A stretch of DNA of 64,000 nucleotides, taken from NCBI RefSeq assembly GCF_900106745.1, contig NZ_FNNV01000003.1:124001-188000 (forward strand), in the 5' to 3' direction. The DNA is from Paenibacillus sp. CF384. Lineage in GTDB: Bacteria > Bacillota > Bacilli > Paenibacillales > Paenibacillaceae. The stretch's first letter is position 1, and every line of letters begins with the position of its first letter. The notes below the pieces were generated by a model, which searched no databases, was not told the DNA's origin, and worked only from the letters and a program-made list of their open reading frames with translations. Positions 1-8,990 of the stretch are shown piece by piece. The position numbers were made by a program, and so were the translations under genes.

Positions 1-2013
1 ATATGCGCTCCTGCGTCCGCTGCCTCATTGGATGGGTACAACTACTCCTATTGGGGGGAAGCGGTGCCGGCGCCTGATCCATACCGCGCCGCAGAAGTCA
101 TTTACGGTCCGGATCTGAATATCGGACCGATGGTTTCGCCGCAGGATATGTACATATCGAGTACAGGCGCTATTTATATCGCAGATACGGGCAACAGCCG
201 TGTAATCGTACTCGACAAGAAGCTGGGCGTAGAGCGCGTCATTACTGAATTTGATCATGCAGGCAAGAAAGATACTTTCAATCAGCCCGAAGGAGTTTTC
301 GCGGATGCGAAAGGGCATCTCTTCGTGGCAGATACACAGAATCGGCGAATTATAGAGCTTTCGGCCGATGGTGAGTTTGTGCGAGAGATCAACGAGCCGA
401 AGTCGTCTTTGATTCGTGAGGGGTTTCAATTTACTCCCATTAAACTTGTCGTAGATAAAGCCGAAAGGCTGTACTTAATTAGTCGCGGTTCGTACGAAGG
501 CATCATGGAATTTGATTCCGATGGCGTATTCAGTGGATTTATTGGTACGAATCGAGTGAAATTCAGTCCGATGGATTTGTTCTGGAAGCGTATCTCGACT
601 AAGAAACAGCGTGATCAAATGGAGCAGTTTATACCACTGGAGTTCAACAACATCGCCATTGACGATGACGGTTTTATGTATACGACAACAGTGGAAGAAA
701 ACTCGGACAGCCCGATTAAGAAGCTGAACCCATCCGGTGTCGATATTTTGCGGAGCAAAGGATATTTTCCGCCTAAAGGGGATATCGGCACGATGGAAGT
801 GGGAAGCTTCCCGGGCAGCTCGATCTTCGTCGATGTCACGCAGGATGCCGGCGGCATGTATAGCGCGCTGGATTCGAAACGCGGACGTATTTTCTCGTAT
901 GACAAAGATGGAAATTTACTCTACATGTTCGGCGGATTAGGCGCGGAGCAAGGGAAATTCCGTACCCCTTCGGCCATTGGGTTGCAGGGCGATCGCGTCA
1001 TCGTACTGGATAAGGATAACAATCGGTTAACTGTTTTTGAGCCGACGCGTTATGGGCAATTAATACGGGATGCGGTTACTTCGCTCTATAACGGGAAAGT
1101 GGAACAATCTACTACCGCATGGAAGCAAGTACTGAAGCTAAACAGTAATTTCGAGGTCGCGTACATCGGCATCGGTAAATCTCTGCTAAAGCAAGGCGAT
1201 AACAAAGAAGCGATGACGTATTTCGAGCTTGGCAACAATCGGGAGAACTATTCCGAAGCCTTCAAACGCTACCGCAAGGAAATCGTCATGGATCGTTTCG
1301 GCACCATTGTTCTCAGTCTAGCAGCTGCAATCGGAATCATTTATGCCATGATCAAGCTTATGAGAAGAAGGGCTGCGAGCGGCTATTATAAAGAAGTCGG
1401 CCCGCTCAAGAACCCGTTCTACACGATGCTGCATCCGTTTAACGGCTTCTGGGAGATGAAGTTTGAGAAACAGGGAAGAGTCAAGATTGCAGCCTTCATC
1501 TTGTTTCTACTCGTGTTGCTCACCATCGTGAAGCGACAGTACAGCGGATTCGTTGTCAATTTCAACAATCCCGCCGAACTGAACAGCATCAATGAACTGA
1601 AATACATCATACTGCCGTTCCTGCTCTGGTGCGTAGCAAACTGGTCGCTCACAACGCTCATGGATGGCGAAGGCAAATTCAAAGAAATAGTAATGGCTAC
1701 CGGGTACTCCTTGCTGCCGTTTGTCATTATTTATTTGCCGCAAACGCTGTACAGCAGGTTCATCACGGCAGATGAGAGTTCCTTTTATTATTTGCTGGAT
1801 ACCGTAGCGATTGTTTGGTTCATCGCCTTGCTGTTCGTTGGGACGATGACGATTCATCAATACTCGGCTGGTAAAACGGTACTAACGATGCTGCTCACGC
1901 TCGTTGTCATCGGGATCATGTTGTTCCTAGGCGTTCTGTTCTTCAGTATGCTGCAGCAGATGATCAGCTTTATGATGTCACTCTATCACGAACTTTCGTT
2001 TAGAGTACGATGA
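1..2013 (+). CDS. NHL-repeat / TPR / Yip1-type membrane protein (5' partial)
   Basis: The reading frame is open to the window edge. The first visible residues (ICAPASAAS, then LDGYNYSYWG) look like the end of a signal peptide, so the true start lies upstream and the TTG at 28 is not the start. About 340 residues of NHL-type beta-propeller follow, with repeats such as GAIYIADTGNSRVIVLD and GHLFVADTQNRRIIEL. Next comes a TPR-like helical stretch (roughly residues 365-415 counted from position 28), one membrane helix, and a C-terminal Yip1-like block with about five hydrophobic helices. The likely topology is an external propeller anchored in the membrane. It heads a tight set with the DUF5696 gene and two sugar-type permeases, so a role in sensing or handling an extracellular saccharide is inferred. 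The molecular function is not established. Confidence 0.85.
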   Translation: MCAPASAASLDGYNYSYWGEAVPAPDPYRAAEVIYGPDLNIGPMVSPQDMYISSTGAIYIADTGNSRVIVLDKKLGVERVITEFDHAGKKDTFNQPEGVFADAKGHLFVADTQNRRIIELSADGEFVREINEPKSSLIREGFQFTPIKLVVDKAERLYLISRGSYEGIMEFDSDGVFSGFIGTNRVKFSPMDLFWKRISTKKQRDQMEQFIPLEFNNIAIDDDGFMYTTTVEENSDSPIKKLNPSGVDILRSKGYFPPKGDIGTMEVGSFPGSSIFVDVTQDAGGMYSALDSKRGRIFSYDKDGNLLYMFGGLGAEQGKFRTPSAIGLQGDRVIVLDKDNNRLTVFEPTRYGQLIRDAVTSLYNGKVEQSTTAWKQVLKLNSNFEVAYIGIGKSLLKQGDNKEAMTYFELGNNRENYSEAFKRYRKEIVMDRFGTIVLSLAAAIGIIYAMIKLMRRRAASGYYKEVGPLKNPFYTMLHPFNGFWEMKFEKQGRVKIAAFILFLLVLLTIVKRQYSGFVVNFNNPAELNSINELKYIILPFLLWCVANWSLTTLMDGEGKFKEIVMATGYSLLPFVIIYLPQTLYSRFITADESSFYYLLDTVAIVWFIALLFVGTMTIHQYSAGKTVLTMLLTLVVIGIMLFLGVLFFSMLQQMISFMMSLYHELSFRVR

Positions 2014-2050
2014 TTGCCGAGGAATCTTGTTTATTTGGAGGGGAACGGTT

Positions 2051-4657
2051 GTGATCAATAAAAAGCAAGTCGTCATTGCTGCCCTCTGCGGATGCTTGGC
2101 AGCTGGCACTGCCATTATCAATTACGCCGACGGGGACAAAGTGGCTAACGGATTGGCGGGAGACGCGTCATCGGCATTGGCATCGGCAACTTCTGGTGAA
2201 GGCAAGTCTCTCAAAGGCAAGGTTTCGATTGCCTCTATGGAGCTGACTTCAGATACGATGGTGCAAACAATTAATACTCCGGAAGAGCTGGATGCACTTA
2301 AGCAAATGGAGCAGGTAGCGGAGACGGAAACGCTTGCCTTGTTCATCAATAAAGAAACAGCAGAGATTGCAGTAAAGGACAAGCGCGATGGCTATGTCTG
2401 GTTCTCGAATCCAGTCGGTCATCAGAAGGATTCGCTTGCATCACCACTCTATCAATCGGAGCTATCGTCGCAGCTGCTGCTTAAGTATTATAACGAGAAG
2501 GGCCAAGTCTATCAATTCAACAGCTATGATGAAAGCGTCCTTAAGAAACAGTTCGAGATTACAGCTGCGAAGAACGGCATAACCATCGTCTACCGGTTCG
2601 GCCAAGATTCCGGCGGCACCGATAATATTCCGACGGTGATCAGCAAGGAACGGTTCCAGAAGTTCATCTTGGATAAGCTGCCGGATGACGAAGCTCGTAA
2701 GCAGGTCACGTATAAGTTCCGTCTCAATCAGGAGAAGCAGGTCTACGAGGTTCGTAATTTGCAAGATAACGTGAAGCAGGAGCTTGCTGGTTATCTGACC
2801 CAGGCGGGATATACGAAGGAAGATGCTGCTCAGGATAATCAAGAGAATGGCGCCGAAGTGGAAGCTTCCGATGAACAGGCGGCATTCACGATTCCGATTA
2901 CTTTCTCCTTGGACGCGAATCAATTCGTTGTCTCTATCGCTGCGAAGGATGTCCGCTACAGTCCGGACTTTCCGCTTGCATCCGTTCAGGTGCTTAAGCA
3001 TTTCGGGGCGGCCGATAATAAGAAGCAAGGTTATATTTTCGTTCCGGATGGTTCAGGTGCATTGATACAACTGAACAATAAGAAGTTAAGCGCGGAACCA
3101 TTCAACATGCCGGTTTATGGTGAGGATGGCACGTTTGATGTGAAAGAGCAGGTGGTGACCAGCTCGCCGGTTCGATTGCCTGTGTTTGGCTTAAAGCAGA
3201 ATGATCATGCTTTGCTGGGAATCATCGAGGATGGGGATGCGTTATCCAGCGTACTTGCCGATATTAGCGGCAGACATGATAGTTATAATAGCGTCAATTC
3301 CGAGTTTCAATTTGTCGCAATGGACTATTATACGCTCAGCTCCGGGACCAAAACCAGTTCTGTTCCCATGTTCCAACAGCGGCCTTATCAAGGGGATCTT
3401 CGTGTAAGGTACAGCTTCCTGTCCGGCAGTGCTGCTGATTATGTAGGGATGGCAGGCGTCTATCGGAATTACTTGACCGACAAGTATAAGCTGAAGAAGC
3501 TCGAAGAGAAGGCTAACGCGCCGTTCATCCTTGAGGTTGATGGAGCGTTCCGCAAGAAGAAGTCATTCCTAGGCATCCCTTATAAGGCAACGGAATCGTT
3601 AACGACGTATGACGAGGCTGGCGAAATGCTCAAGCTGCTGAAAACGCAGGGAATCGATGATATTGCACTGCGCTATATAGGCTGGTTTAATGATGGCATC
3701 CGTCACAGCTCTCCTAAGGATATCGAGCTTGAAGGTGCACTCGGAGGCAAGAATGGGCTTCAACGTCTGGTCGATTACACGAAACAGAATGGAATCGGTT
3801 TGTATCCGGATGTGGCGTTCTTAGAGAAATATAAGGGAGCAGCCGACAGCGCGGATTTGCTTGATCGCCGCAGTGCAGCCGTCTATAATTACAATCCGGT
3901 CATGTACGTGAAGGATAGCGCTTCATTCTCGCATTACAAGTTGTCCCCGAACAAGCTTCCGAATACGGTGGATGCCTTTATGGACGATTATGAGAAGCTT
4001 GGTATAAAGGGCTTATCCTTGCGGGATATGGGAAATGAAGTGAATTCTGACTTTGATCCGGAAGCATCAGTTGACCGTCAAGCTGCACGGAATACGATCC
4101 TGCATGAAACGGACAAGCTGAAGCAGCAGAGCGGTCAGATCATGGTAAGCGGAGGCAATGCGTATACACTTCCATATGCCAACGTCGTCGTAAATGCACC
4201 TACGTCCAGCAATCGATTAAACATTACCGATGAAGATGTCATGTTCTATCAAATTGCTCTTCATGGTTATGTAGACCTGGCAGGTTCGCCGTTCAATATG
4301 GATGAGTATCAGAATCCGCGCGTTTCGATGCTCAAAGCGCTGGAAACCGGCTCAAACATTTATTACGCCTGGTACTATAACGAATCCTCCGTTGTCAAAG
4401 ATACCGCTTATAACGATCTGTACGCGCTCCATTATGCGGATTGGTTCGATGAAGCGGCCCAATTATACAACGAGGCTAACCCGATATTGAAACAGGTGCG
4501 CAATCAGATTATTACGGGTCATCGGACACTTGCCAATCGCGTCGTAGAGACCACGTTCGAGAACGGCATGTCCATTATCGTGAATTACAATCAAACGGCA
4601 GTACAGGTGAACGGCATGGAGATCGGCGCCGAAAGCTACCGGTTAGGCGGTGAATGA
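2051..4657 (+). CDS. DUF5696 secreted protein, putative glycosidase-like
   Basis: Start GTG at 2051 is chosen because GGAGGGG at 2037-2043 lies at proper distance; the in-frame TTG at 2027 lies before this site. The 868-residue product starts with a signal peptide or anchor (MINKKQVVIAALCGCLAAG). It matches in size and style the DUF5696 family found in Paenibacillus saccharide loci. The C-terminal third (for example GYVDLAGSPFNMDEY, then FENGMSIIVNYN) resembles the end of a TIM-barrel glycoside hydrolase followed by its small beta domain. That is inference; no catalytic acids were assigned. The stop overlaps the next start (ATGA, 4654-4657), so it is translationally coupled to the permease. 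Confidence 0.85.
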   Translation: MINKKQVVIAALCGCLAAGTAIINYADGDKVANGLAGDASSALASATSGEGKSLKGKVSIASMELTSDTMVQTINTPEELDALKQMEQVAETETLALFINKETAEIAVKDKRDGYVWFSNPVGHQKDSLASPLYQSELSSQLLLKYYNEKGQVYQFNSYDESVLKKQFEITAAKNGITIVYRFGQDSGGTDNIPTVISKERFQKFILDKLPDDEARKQVTYKFRLNQEKQVYEVRNLQDNVKQELAGYLTQAGYTKEDAAQDNQENGAEVEASDEQAAFTIPITFSLDANQFVVSIAAKDVRYSPDFPLASVQVLKHFGAADNKKQGYIFVPDGSGALIQLNNKKLSAEPFNMPVYGEDGTFDVKEQVVTSSPVRLPVFGLKQNDHALLGIIEDGDALSSVLADISGRHDSYNSVNSEFQFVAMDYYTLSSGTKTSSVPMFQQRPYQGDLRVRYSFLSGSAADYVGMAGVYRNYLTDKYKLKKLEEKANAPFILEVDGAFRKKKSFLGIPYKATESLTTYDEAGEMLKLLKTQGIDDIALRYIGWFNDGIRHSSPKDIELEGALGGKNGLQRLVDYTKQNGIGLYPDVAFLEKYKGAADSADLLDRRSAAVYNYNPVMYVKDSASFSHYKLSPNKLPNTVDAFMDDYEKLGIKGLSLRDMGNEVNSDFDPEASVDRQAARNTILHETDKLKQQSGQIMVSGGNAYTLPYANVVVNAPTSSNRLNITDEDVMFYQIALHGYVDLAGSPFNMDEYQNPRVSMLKALETGSNIYYAWYYNESSVVKDTAYNDLYALHYADWFDEAAQLYNEANPILKQVRNQIITGHRTLANRVVETTFENGMSIIVNYNQTAVQVNGMEIGAESYRLGGE

Positions 4658-5559
4658 CGATGTTTAAGAAACCAATGACACTAAAACAGAAAAATGCATG
4701 GTTCGGTGTTCTGTTTGCATCGCCGCTTATGTTCGGTATGATCCTGCTGTTCATATTGCCGCTGATTCAGTCGTTTCGTTACAGCTTAAGCTCACTGGAT
4801 ATGGTTGATGGAGGCTTTAAAGTAACGTACGAGGGCTTCGATAATTATACGAGCCTGTTCACTTCCAATCCGGATTTCCCACGAACCTTGGCGGAATCGC
4901 TCGGGAACATGGTCGTGAACGTTCCGCTCATCCTGATTTTCAGTTTATTTGCAGCGGTACTGCTCAATCAGAAGTTTGTAGGCCGTCCATTCGCCAGAGC
5001 GATCTTCTTCCTGCCCGTTATTCTGGCTTCCAGCGCAATCGCGAATCTGGATATCAGCAGTTTTGTCGGCGGCGGTGCGATTCCTGCTGGCAATGGAGGA
5101 GAAGGGGGATCGAATGCCCTGCAAAGCTTCGAGCTAAGTAAAATGATGATCGAATCCGGCTTATCGCCGGTCATCGTGAATTATATTACCGGTGCGGTAG
5201 ATCGGATTTATGAGATTATCAGCTCCTCCGGCGTGCAAATTCTTATTTTCTTAGCAGGCTTGCAGTCGATTTCTCCATCCTTGTACGAGGCCTCTAAGAT
5301 TGAAGGCGCGACAGGGTATGAGAGCTTCTGGAAAATTACATTCCCGATGGTTACGCCGCTTATTCTAACGAACATGGTCTATTCCATCACGGATACCTTT
5401 AGCAGCAATCAGATCAACTTGTTAATATCGGAAACGGCCTTCAAAGTATTCGATTTCGGTCTTAGCGCCGCGATGTCGTGGGTGTTCTTCCTATGCGTCG
5501 GCTTGATTCTGGCCGTCTCAGTCGGTCTAATCTCACGCAAAGTGTTCTACTATGACTAA
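4654..5559 (+). CDS. ABC sugar transporter permease, MalF/LplB type
   Basis: This 301-residue membrane protein has about six hydrophobic helices and the cytoplasmic EAA loop typical of binding-protein-dependent permeases (YEASKIEGATGYESFWKITFP, about residues 210-230), which docks on the ATPase. The start ATG overlaps the upstream stop; ATG at 4660 is an alternative. An unusual Gly-rich external insertion (VGGGAIPAGNGGEGGSN) lies around residues 130-150. No ATPase or solute-binding gene is visible here; such systems often share a common MsmX-type ATPase, and a binding protein could lie before the window. Confidence 0.93.
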   Translation: MTMFKKPMTLKQKNAWFGVLFASPLMFGMILLFILPLIQSFRYSLSSLDMVDGGFKVTYEGFDNYTSLFTSNPDFPRTLAESLGNMVVNVPLILIFSLFAAVLLNQKFVGRPFARAIFFLPVILASSAIANLDISSFVGGGAIPAGNGGEGGSNALQSFELSKMMIESGLSPVIVNYITGAVDRIYEIISSSGVQILIFLAGLQSISPSLYEASKIEGATGYESFWKITFPMVTPLILTNMVYSITDTFSSNQINLLISETAFKVFDFGLSAAMSWVFFLCVGLILAVSVGLISRKVFYYD

Positions 5560-5575
5560 ATGGGGAGGTGAGTCT

Positions 5576-6526
5576 ATGAAATCGCCTACAGCTTACGCCG
5601 ATTTGTTCGTAAGACGGTACAATCCGGTGGAGAAGACGAAAGGATTCGTATGGAGATTGATACGAGCCGTCCTCATACTCGGCTTTTGTTTCGTCATCTT
5701 GTTTCCGCTATTCTTGCGAATTTCCATTGCATTTCGCAGCAAGGCCGACATATACGATCCGACCGTGCTCTGGATTCCAAGACATTTTACGCTGGATAAC
5801 TTCAAAATCGCCATGGAATCTGCGCATTACTTGACTTCATTCCTTAATACGCTCTACATCACGTCCAGCACAACCATCATCCAGATGGCGTCCTGTACGC
5901 TGGCTGCTTATGCGTTTGCACGACTGAAGTTTAAAGGCAGCGAAATCTTATTCGCACTTGTCATCTTCACCATTGTGGTGCCGCCGCAAACGATCATGAT
6001 TCCGCTCTACTTGACGTACCGGTACTTCGATCTGTTTGGTCTCATTCACTTGTTTACAGGCAAGAAAGGACTGAATCTAATCGATACCTTCTGGCCGTTT
6101 ATTATTTCGGCCGGCACGGCAATGGGACTCAAGAACGGGCTATACATTTATATTTTCCGGCAGTTCTTTAGAGGAATTCCGAAGGAAGTCGAGGAAGCTG
6201 CATTGGTTGACGGCGCAGGGGTGCTTCGCACGTTCTCCCGCATCATGCTGCCTAACGCCATTCCAGCCATCGTAACCGTGCTTCTATTCTCATTTGTCTG
6301 GCAGTGGAATGACAGCTATTACGTCAGTTTGTTCCTGAAGCAAGTGAAAGTGCTGTCTACGAGCCTCATGGATATGGGGGTTGGCATCAAGGAACCGGAC
6401 CCTGTCTATACGTCCATGCTGCTTAATACCGGAGTCCTATTGACGATCGCGCCTCTTATTGCCATGTATCTGTTTGTACAGCGGTACTTTGTAGAAAGCG
6501 TAGAGCGGACGGGGATTACGGGCTAG
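5576..6526 (+). CDS. ABC sugar transporter permease, MalG/YtcP type
   Basis: ATG at 5576 is preferred over the in-frame ATG at 5552 because GGGGAGGTG (5562-5570) sits just before it. The product has 316 residues, six predicted membrane helices and an EAA loop (EEAALVDGAGVLRTFSRIMLP) near residue 205. It pairs with the preceding permease to form the heterodimeric channel of a carbohydrate importer. It is the last gene of the first operon; about 80 bp separate it from the regulator gene. Confidence 0.94.
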   Translation: MKSPTAYADLFVRRYNPVEKTKGFVWRLIRAVLILGFCFVILFPLFLRISIAFRSKADIYDPTVLWIPRHFTLDNFKIAMESAHYLTSFLNTLYITSSTTIIQMASCTLAAYAFARLKFKGSEILFALVIFTIVVPPQTIMIPLYLTYRYFDLFGLIHLFTGKKGLNLIDTFWPFIISAGTAMGLKNGLYIYIFRQFFRGIPKEVEEAALVDGAGVLRTFSRIMLPNAIPAIVTVLLFSFVWQWNDSYYVSLFLKQVKVLSTSLMDMGVGIKEPDPVYTSMLLNTGVLLTIAPLIAMYLFVQRYFVESVERTGITG

Positions 6527-6547
6527 TCCATAATTCGTATAAAATCT

Positions 6548-6577
6548 GTTGGATTAGTAAGACAATAATAGATATAC
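6548..6577 (+). promoter_or_regulatory. Sigma-A-type promoter of the GntR-type regulator
   Basis: TTGGAT (6548-6553) and TATACT (6572-6577) are separated by 18 bases, about 40 bp before the regulator start. This gives the regulator its own promoter, separate from the transporter operon. Spacing and -10 are good, the -35 is moderate. Confidence 0.5.
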
Positions 6578-6616
6578 TGAAAAAAATAGAACTAATTAGG
6601 CTGAGGTGTGAATTCT

Positions 6617-7756
6617 GTGCTGAGCGATAATAAGCCGTTATACAGTCAAATACTCGGGGTTATGCGAGAACGCATCTCTCAAGGGGAATATGTTACCGGT
6701 CAGCAGCTTCCAACGGAACTTGAGCTAGCGGAGCAGTTCGGCGTTAGCCGCATTACATCCAAACGTGCTTTGATAGAACTCGAAAGAGAAGGCCTGATCT
6801 ATCGTAGAAGAGGCAGCGGCAGTTTCGTCAAGAAACAAGATGAAGCTCGCCTTGAAACGGAAGTGAGGGAGGCCGCTCCCTCCAGCCGAATCGTGTCCAT
6901 GATCCTTCCTTTTGTAACTGCTCACAATACGCTTGAGCATATGCAAGGTGCGGCCAAATATGTAGAATCCAAAGGGTATTACCTAAGTATCCATAATAGT
7001 GACTGGAGCAGTGAGCGAGAGCGTGAGCTGCTGCAATCGCTGCCTAAGAGAGGGACGTCAGGTATTATTCTGTACCCGGTCAGCACGCAAAAAAATTTGG
7101 ATGTCGTCCATGCGCTTCATCTCAGCGAATATCCCGTTGTAACGCTTGACCAATATTACAGCTTGCTGACGATGGGAAGCGCTGTATCGGATAATTATGA
7201 AGGTGGTTATCAGGCGGCGTCCAAGCTGATCGAACTGGGTCATTCTCGTATTGCGTTTATTTCCACGATCGGAATTCAGTATCGCAGTACAGTACGTGAC
7301 CGCTTCTTCGGGTATAGTAAGGCGCTAAGCGACAACGGACTTCCGGTGGATATTGAGCTGATCTTGAGCGACTTGCCGCGTGAAGCAGAAGGCGTTCCGG
7401 CGACTCGGCGGGAATTCTACAAGGAATTGCTGGGGAAATTGATCAAGCTGCGCGTGACGGCGATTCAAACCGAACATGATATGGTCGCTTACGACTGTAT
7501 GAAGGCGGCTATTGATCTTGGAATCAAGATTCCGGAGGAGCTGTCGATTGTAGGTTTCGATAACAACGAGATGTCGCAGCAAGGCGATATTCCGATCACA
7601 ACCATCGAACAGAATTACGAGGAAATCGGAAAACGTGCTGCGATGATGATTATCGATCAATTGGAGAACCATGTCATACAACGGGAACGGTCTGTTATTC
7701 CAATTAAGTGGATATCGAGACAGTCCATCGGGCCTGGACCGGACCTGGCCGATTGA
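6617..7756 (+). CDS. GntR/LacI-type transcriptional regulator (AraR-like)
   Basis: Start GTG at 6617 is chosen because TGAGGTG (6602-6608) lies 8 bases before it; the GTG at 6608 overlaps this site. The product has 379 residues: an N-terminal GntR winged helix (residues 1-70, with QLPTELELAEQFGVSRITSK as recognition region) and a C-terminal periplasmic-binding-protein-like sensor domain (about 85-370, with LSIVGFDNNEMS and a C-terminal IPIKWISRQS, as in LacI/AraR). This architecture binds a sugar effector and acts as a repressor. Its position suggests it controls the upstream transporter operon or the downstream CBM9-transglutaminase-GH18 operon. No operator could be assigned. Confidence 0.9.
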   Translation: MLSDNKPLYSQILGVMRERISQGEYVTGQQLPTELELAEQFGVSRITSKRALIELEREGLIYRRRGSGSFVKKQDEARLETEVREAAPSSRIVSMILPFVTAHNTLEHMQGAAKYVESKGYYLSIHNSDWSSERERELLQSLPKRGTSGIILYPVSTQKNLDVVHALHLSEYPVVTLDQYYSLLTMGSAVSDNYEGGYQAASKLIELGHSRIAFISTIGIQYRSTVRDRFFGYSKALSDNGLPVDIELILSDLPREAEGVPATRREFYKELLGKLIKLRVTAIQTEHDMVAYDCMKAAIDLGIKIPEELSIVGFDNNEMSQQGDIPITTIEQNYEEIGKRAAMMIIDQLENHVIQRERSVIPIKWISRQSIGPGPDLAD

Positions 7757-7773
7757 GTCCGGGTTTGGTATTC

Positions 7774-7812
7774 GCCTTCTTGTGAGCTTCATGCTCGCAA
7801 GGAGGCTTTTTT
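7774..7812 (+). terminator. Rho-independent terminator after the GntR-type regulator
   Basis: A long stem, GCCTTCTTGTGAGC pairing with GCTCGCAAGGAGGC (two G-U pairs), around loop TTCAT, is followed by TTTTTT. Confidence 0.88.
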
Positions 7813-7863
7813 GCGTTAAGTTATACTCTTGTTAAATGGATATTTCATATGTTATATCTAATA

Positions 7864-7893
7864 TTTACACATTCGGCGTAAGAACGGTATAAT
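7864..7893 (+). promoter_or_regulatory. Sigma-A-type promoter of the CBM9-transglutaminase-GH18 operon
   Basis: TTTACA (7864-7869), an 18-base spacer and a perfect TATAAT (7888-7893) lie about 65 bp before the first start codon. It is the only strong promoter seen ahead of the three-gene operon. Confidence 0.65.
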
Positions 7894-7958
7894 AAGTGTG
7901 AAAATGGAAGCTTATATTCGAAGAAGATATAACATAATTATAAATGGAGGCTGGATCA

Positions 7959-8984
7959 ATGCATTTCAGCGGAGTACCGGAACCACACATGAAGAGGTAT
8001 GCACCTGAGCATTACATGTGCCGAAGAGCGACTGAGCCGCTCATACTGGATGGCAGACTGGATAAACCATTTTGGGCTGATGCGCCGTGGACGGCTGAAT
8101 TTGTTGATATTGAAGGCGACCTGAAACCGAAGCCTAGCAAACGGACGAAAGTCAAAATGTTATGGGACGACGAGTACTTCTATTTCGGAGCGGAATTGAT
8201 GGAGGACCAAATTTGGGCTACGCTGACGGAGAGAGACTCCGTGATTTTCTACGATAACGATTTTGAGATATTCATTGATCCCGACGGTGATTCGCACCAA
8301 TACTATGAATTTGAAATTAATGCCCTGAACACAGTGTGGGATTTGCTATTAGTGAAGCCATACCGTGACGGTGGACCTGCAGTCAACGCATGGGACATCG
8401 CCGGACTGAAGACAGCGGTGCACATAGATGGAGAGCTCAATAATCCAATTGCCGCTAATCGCAGCTGGAGCGTTGAAGTCGCCATGCCATGGAAGAGCCT
8501 GCTGGAATGCGCTTCCGAAGGTCGTCGTCCAACACCCGGACAATTCTGGCGCGTCAATTTCTCTCGTGTGGAGTGGCAGGCAGAGGTGAAAGAAGGACGC
8601 TATGAGAAAGTGATCAATCCTGCAACAGGCAAGTCATACCCCGAAGACAATTGGGTATGGTCGCCGATGGGAATCATCAATATGCATTATCCGGAATTAT
8701 GGGGATATGTCGTATTTGCAGGTGAAGGAATTGATGAACATTTTACGCTGCCGCAGGACGAAACGATAAAGTGGCAGCTGCGCAAGCTGTATTATCGTCA
8801 GCGCAATCATTATGCGGAATTCGGCGCGTTTAGTGAGGATCTGGCCTTGCTTATGGGTGAGGACACATGGATGATCCAACCTCAAATCGAAGTGACATCG
8901 CGGCTCTTTCAACTGTCGGCGCCTTCTATGGATGGCAGTTCGACTTTCTATATTCGAGAAGATGGGAAGCTATGGAAGGAGTGA
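7959..8984 (+). CDS. Carbohydrate-binding (CBM9-like) protein
   Basis: ATG at 7959 follows TGGAGG (7945-7950) at 8 bases; the in-frame ATG at 7944 overlaps that site. The 341-residue protein is a CBM9-like sandwich, with PLILDGRLDKPFWADAPW near the N-terminus, WDDEYFYFGAEL, DNDFEIFIDPDGDSHQYYEF and WSVEVAMPWKSL. Such domains bind sugar ends and often occur in secreted glycan-degrading proteins. No signal peptide is visible, so as annotated it would stay in the cytoplasm. It is first in an operon with a transglutaminase-like protein (6-base gap) and a GH18 enzyme. The ligand is unknown. Confidence 0.88.
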   Translation: MHFSGVPEPHMKRYAPEHYMCRRATEPLILDGRLDKPFWADAPWTAEFVDIEGDLKPKPSKRTKVKMLWDDEYFYFGAELMEDQIWATLTERDSVIFYDNDFEIFIDPDGDSHQYYEFEINALNTVWDLLLVKPYRDGGPAVNAWDIAGLKTAVHIDGELNNPIAANRSWSVEVAMPWKSLLECASEGRRPTPGQFWRVNFSRVEWQAEVKEGRYEKVINPATGKSYPEDNWVWSPMGIINMHYPELWGYVVFAGEGIDEHFTLPQDETIKWQLRKLYYRQRNHYAEFGAFSEDLALLMGEDTWMIQPQIEVTSRLFQLSAPSMDGSSTFYIREDGKLWKE

Positions 8985-8990
8985 GGTGGA

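Noticed and set aside
28..2013. TTG at 28 as the start of the first gene
   Set aside because: The frame is open to base 1 and the residues before it look like a signal-peptide end, so the gene begins outside the window.
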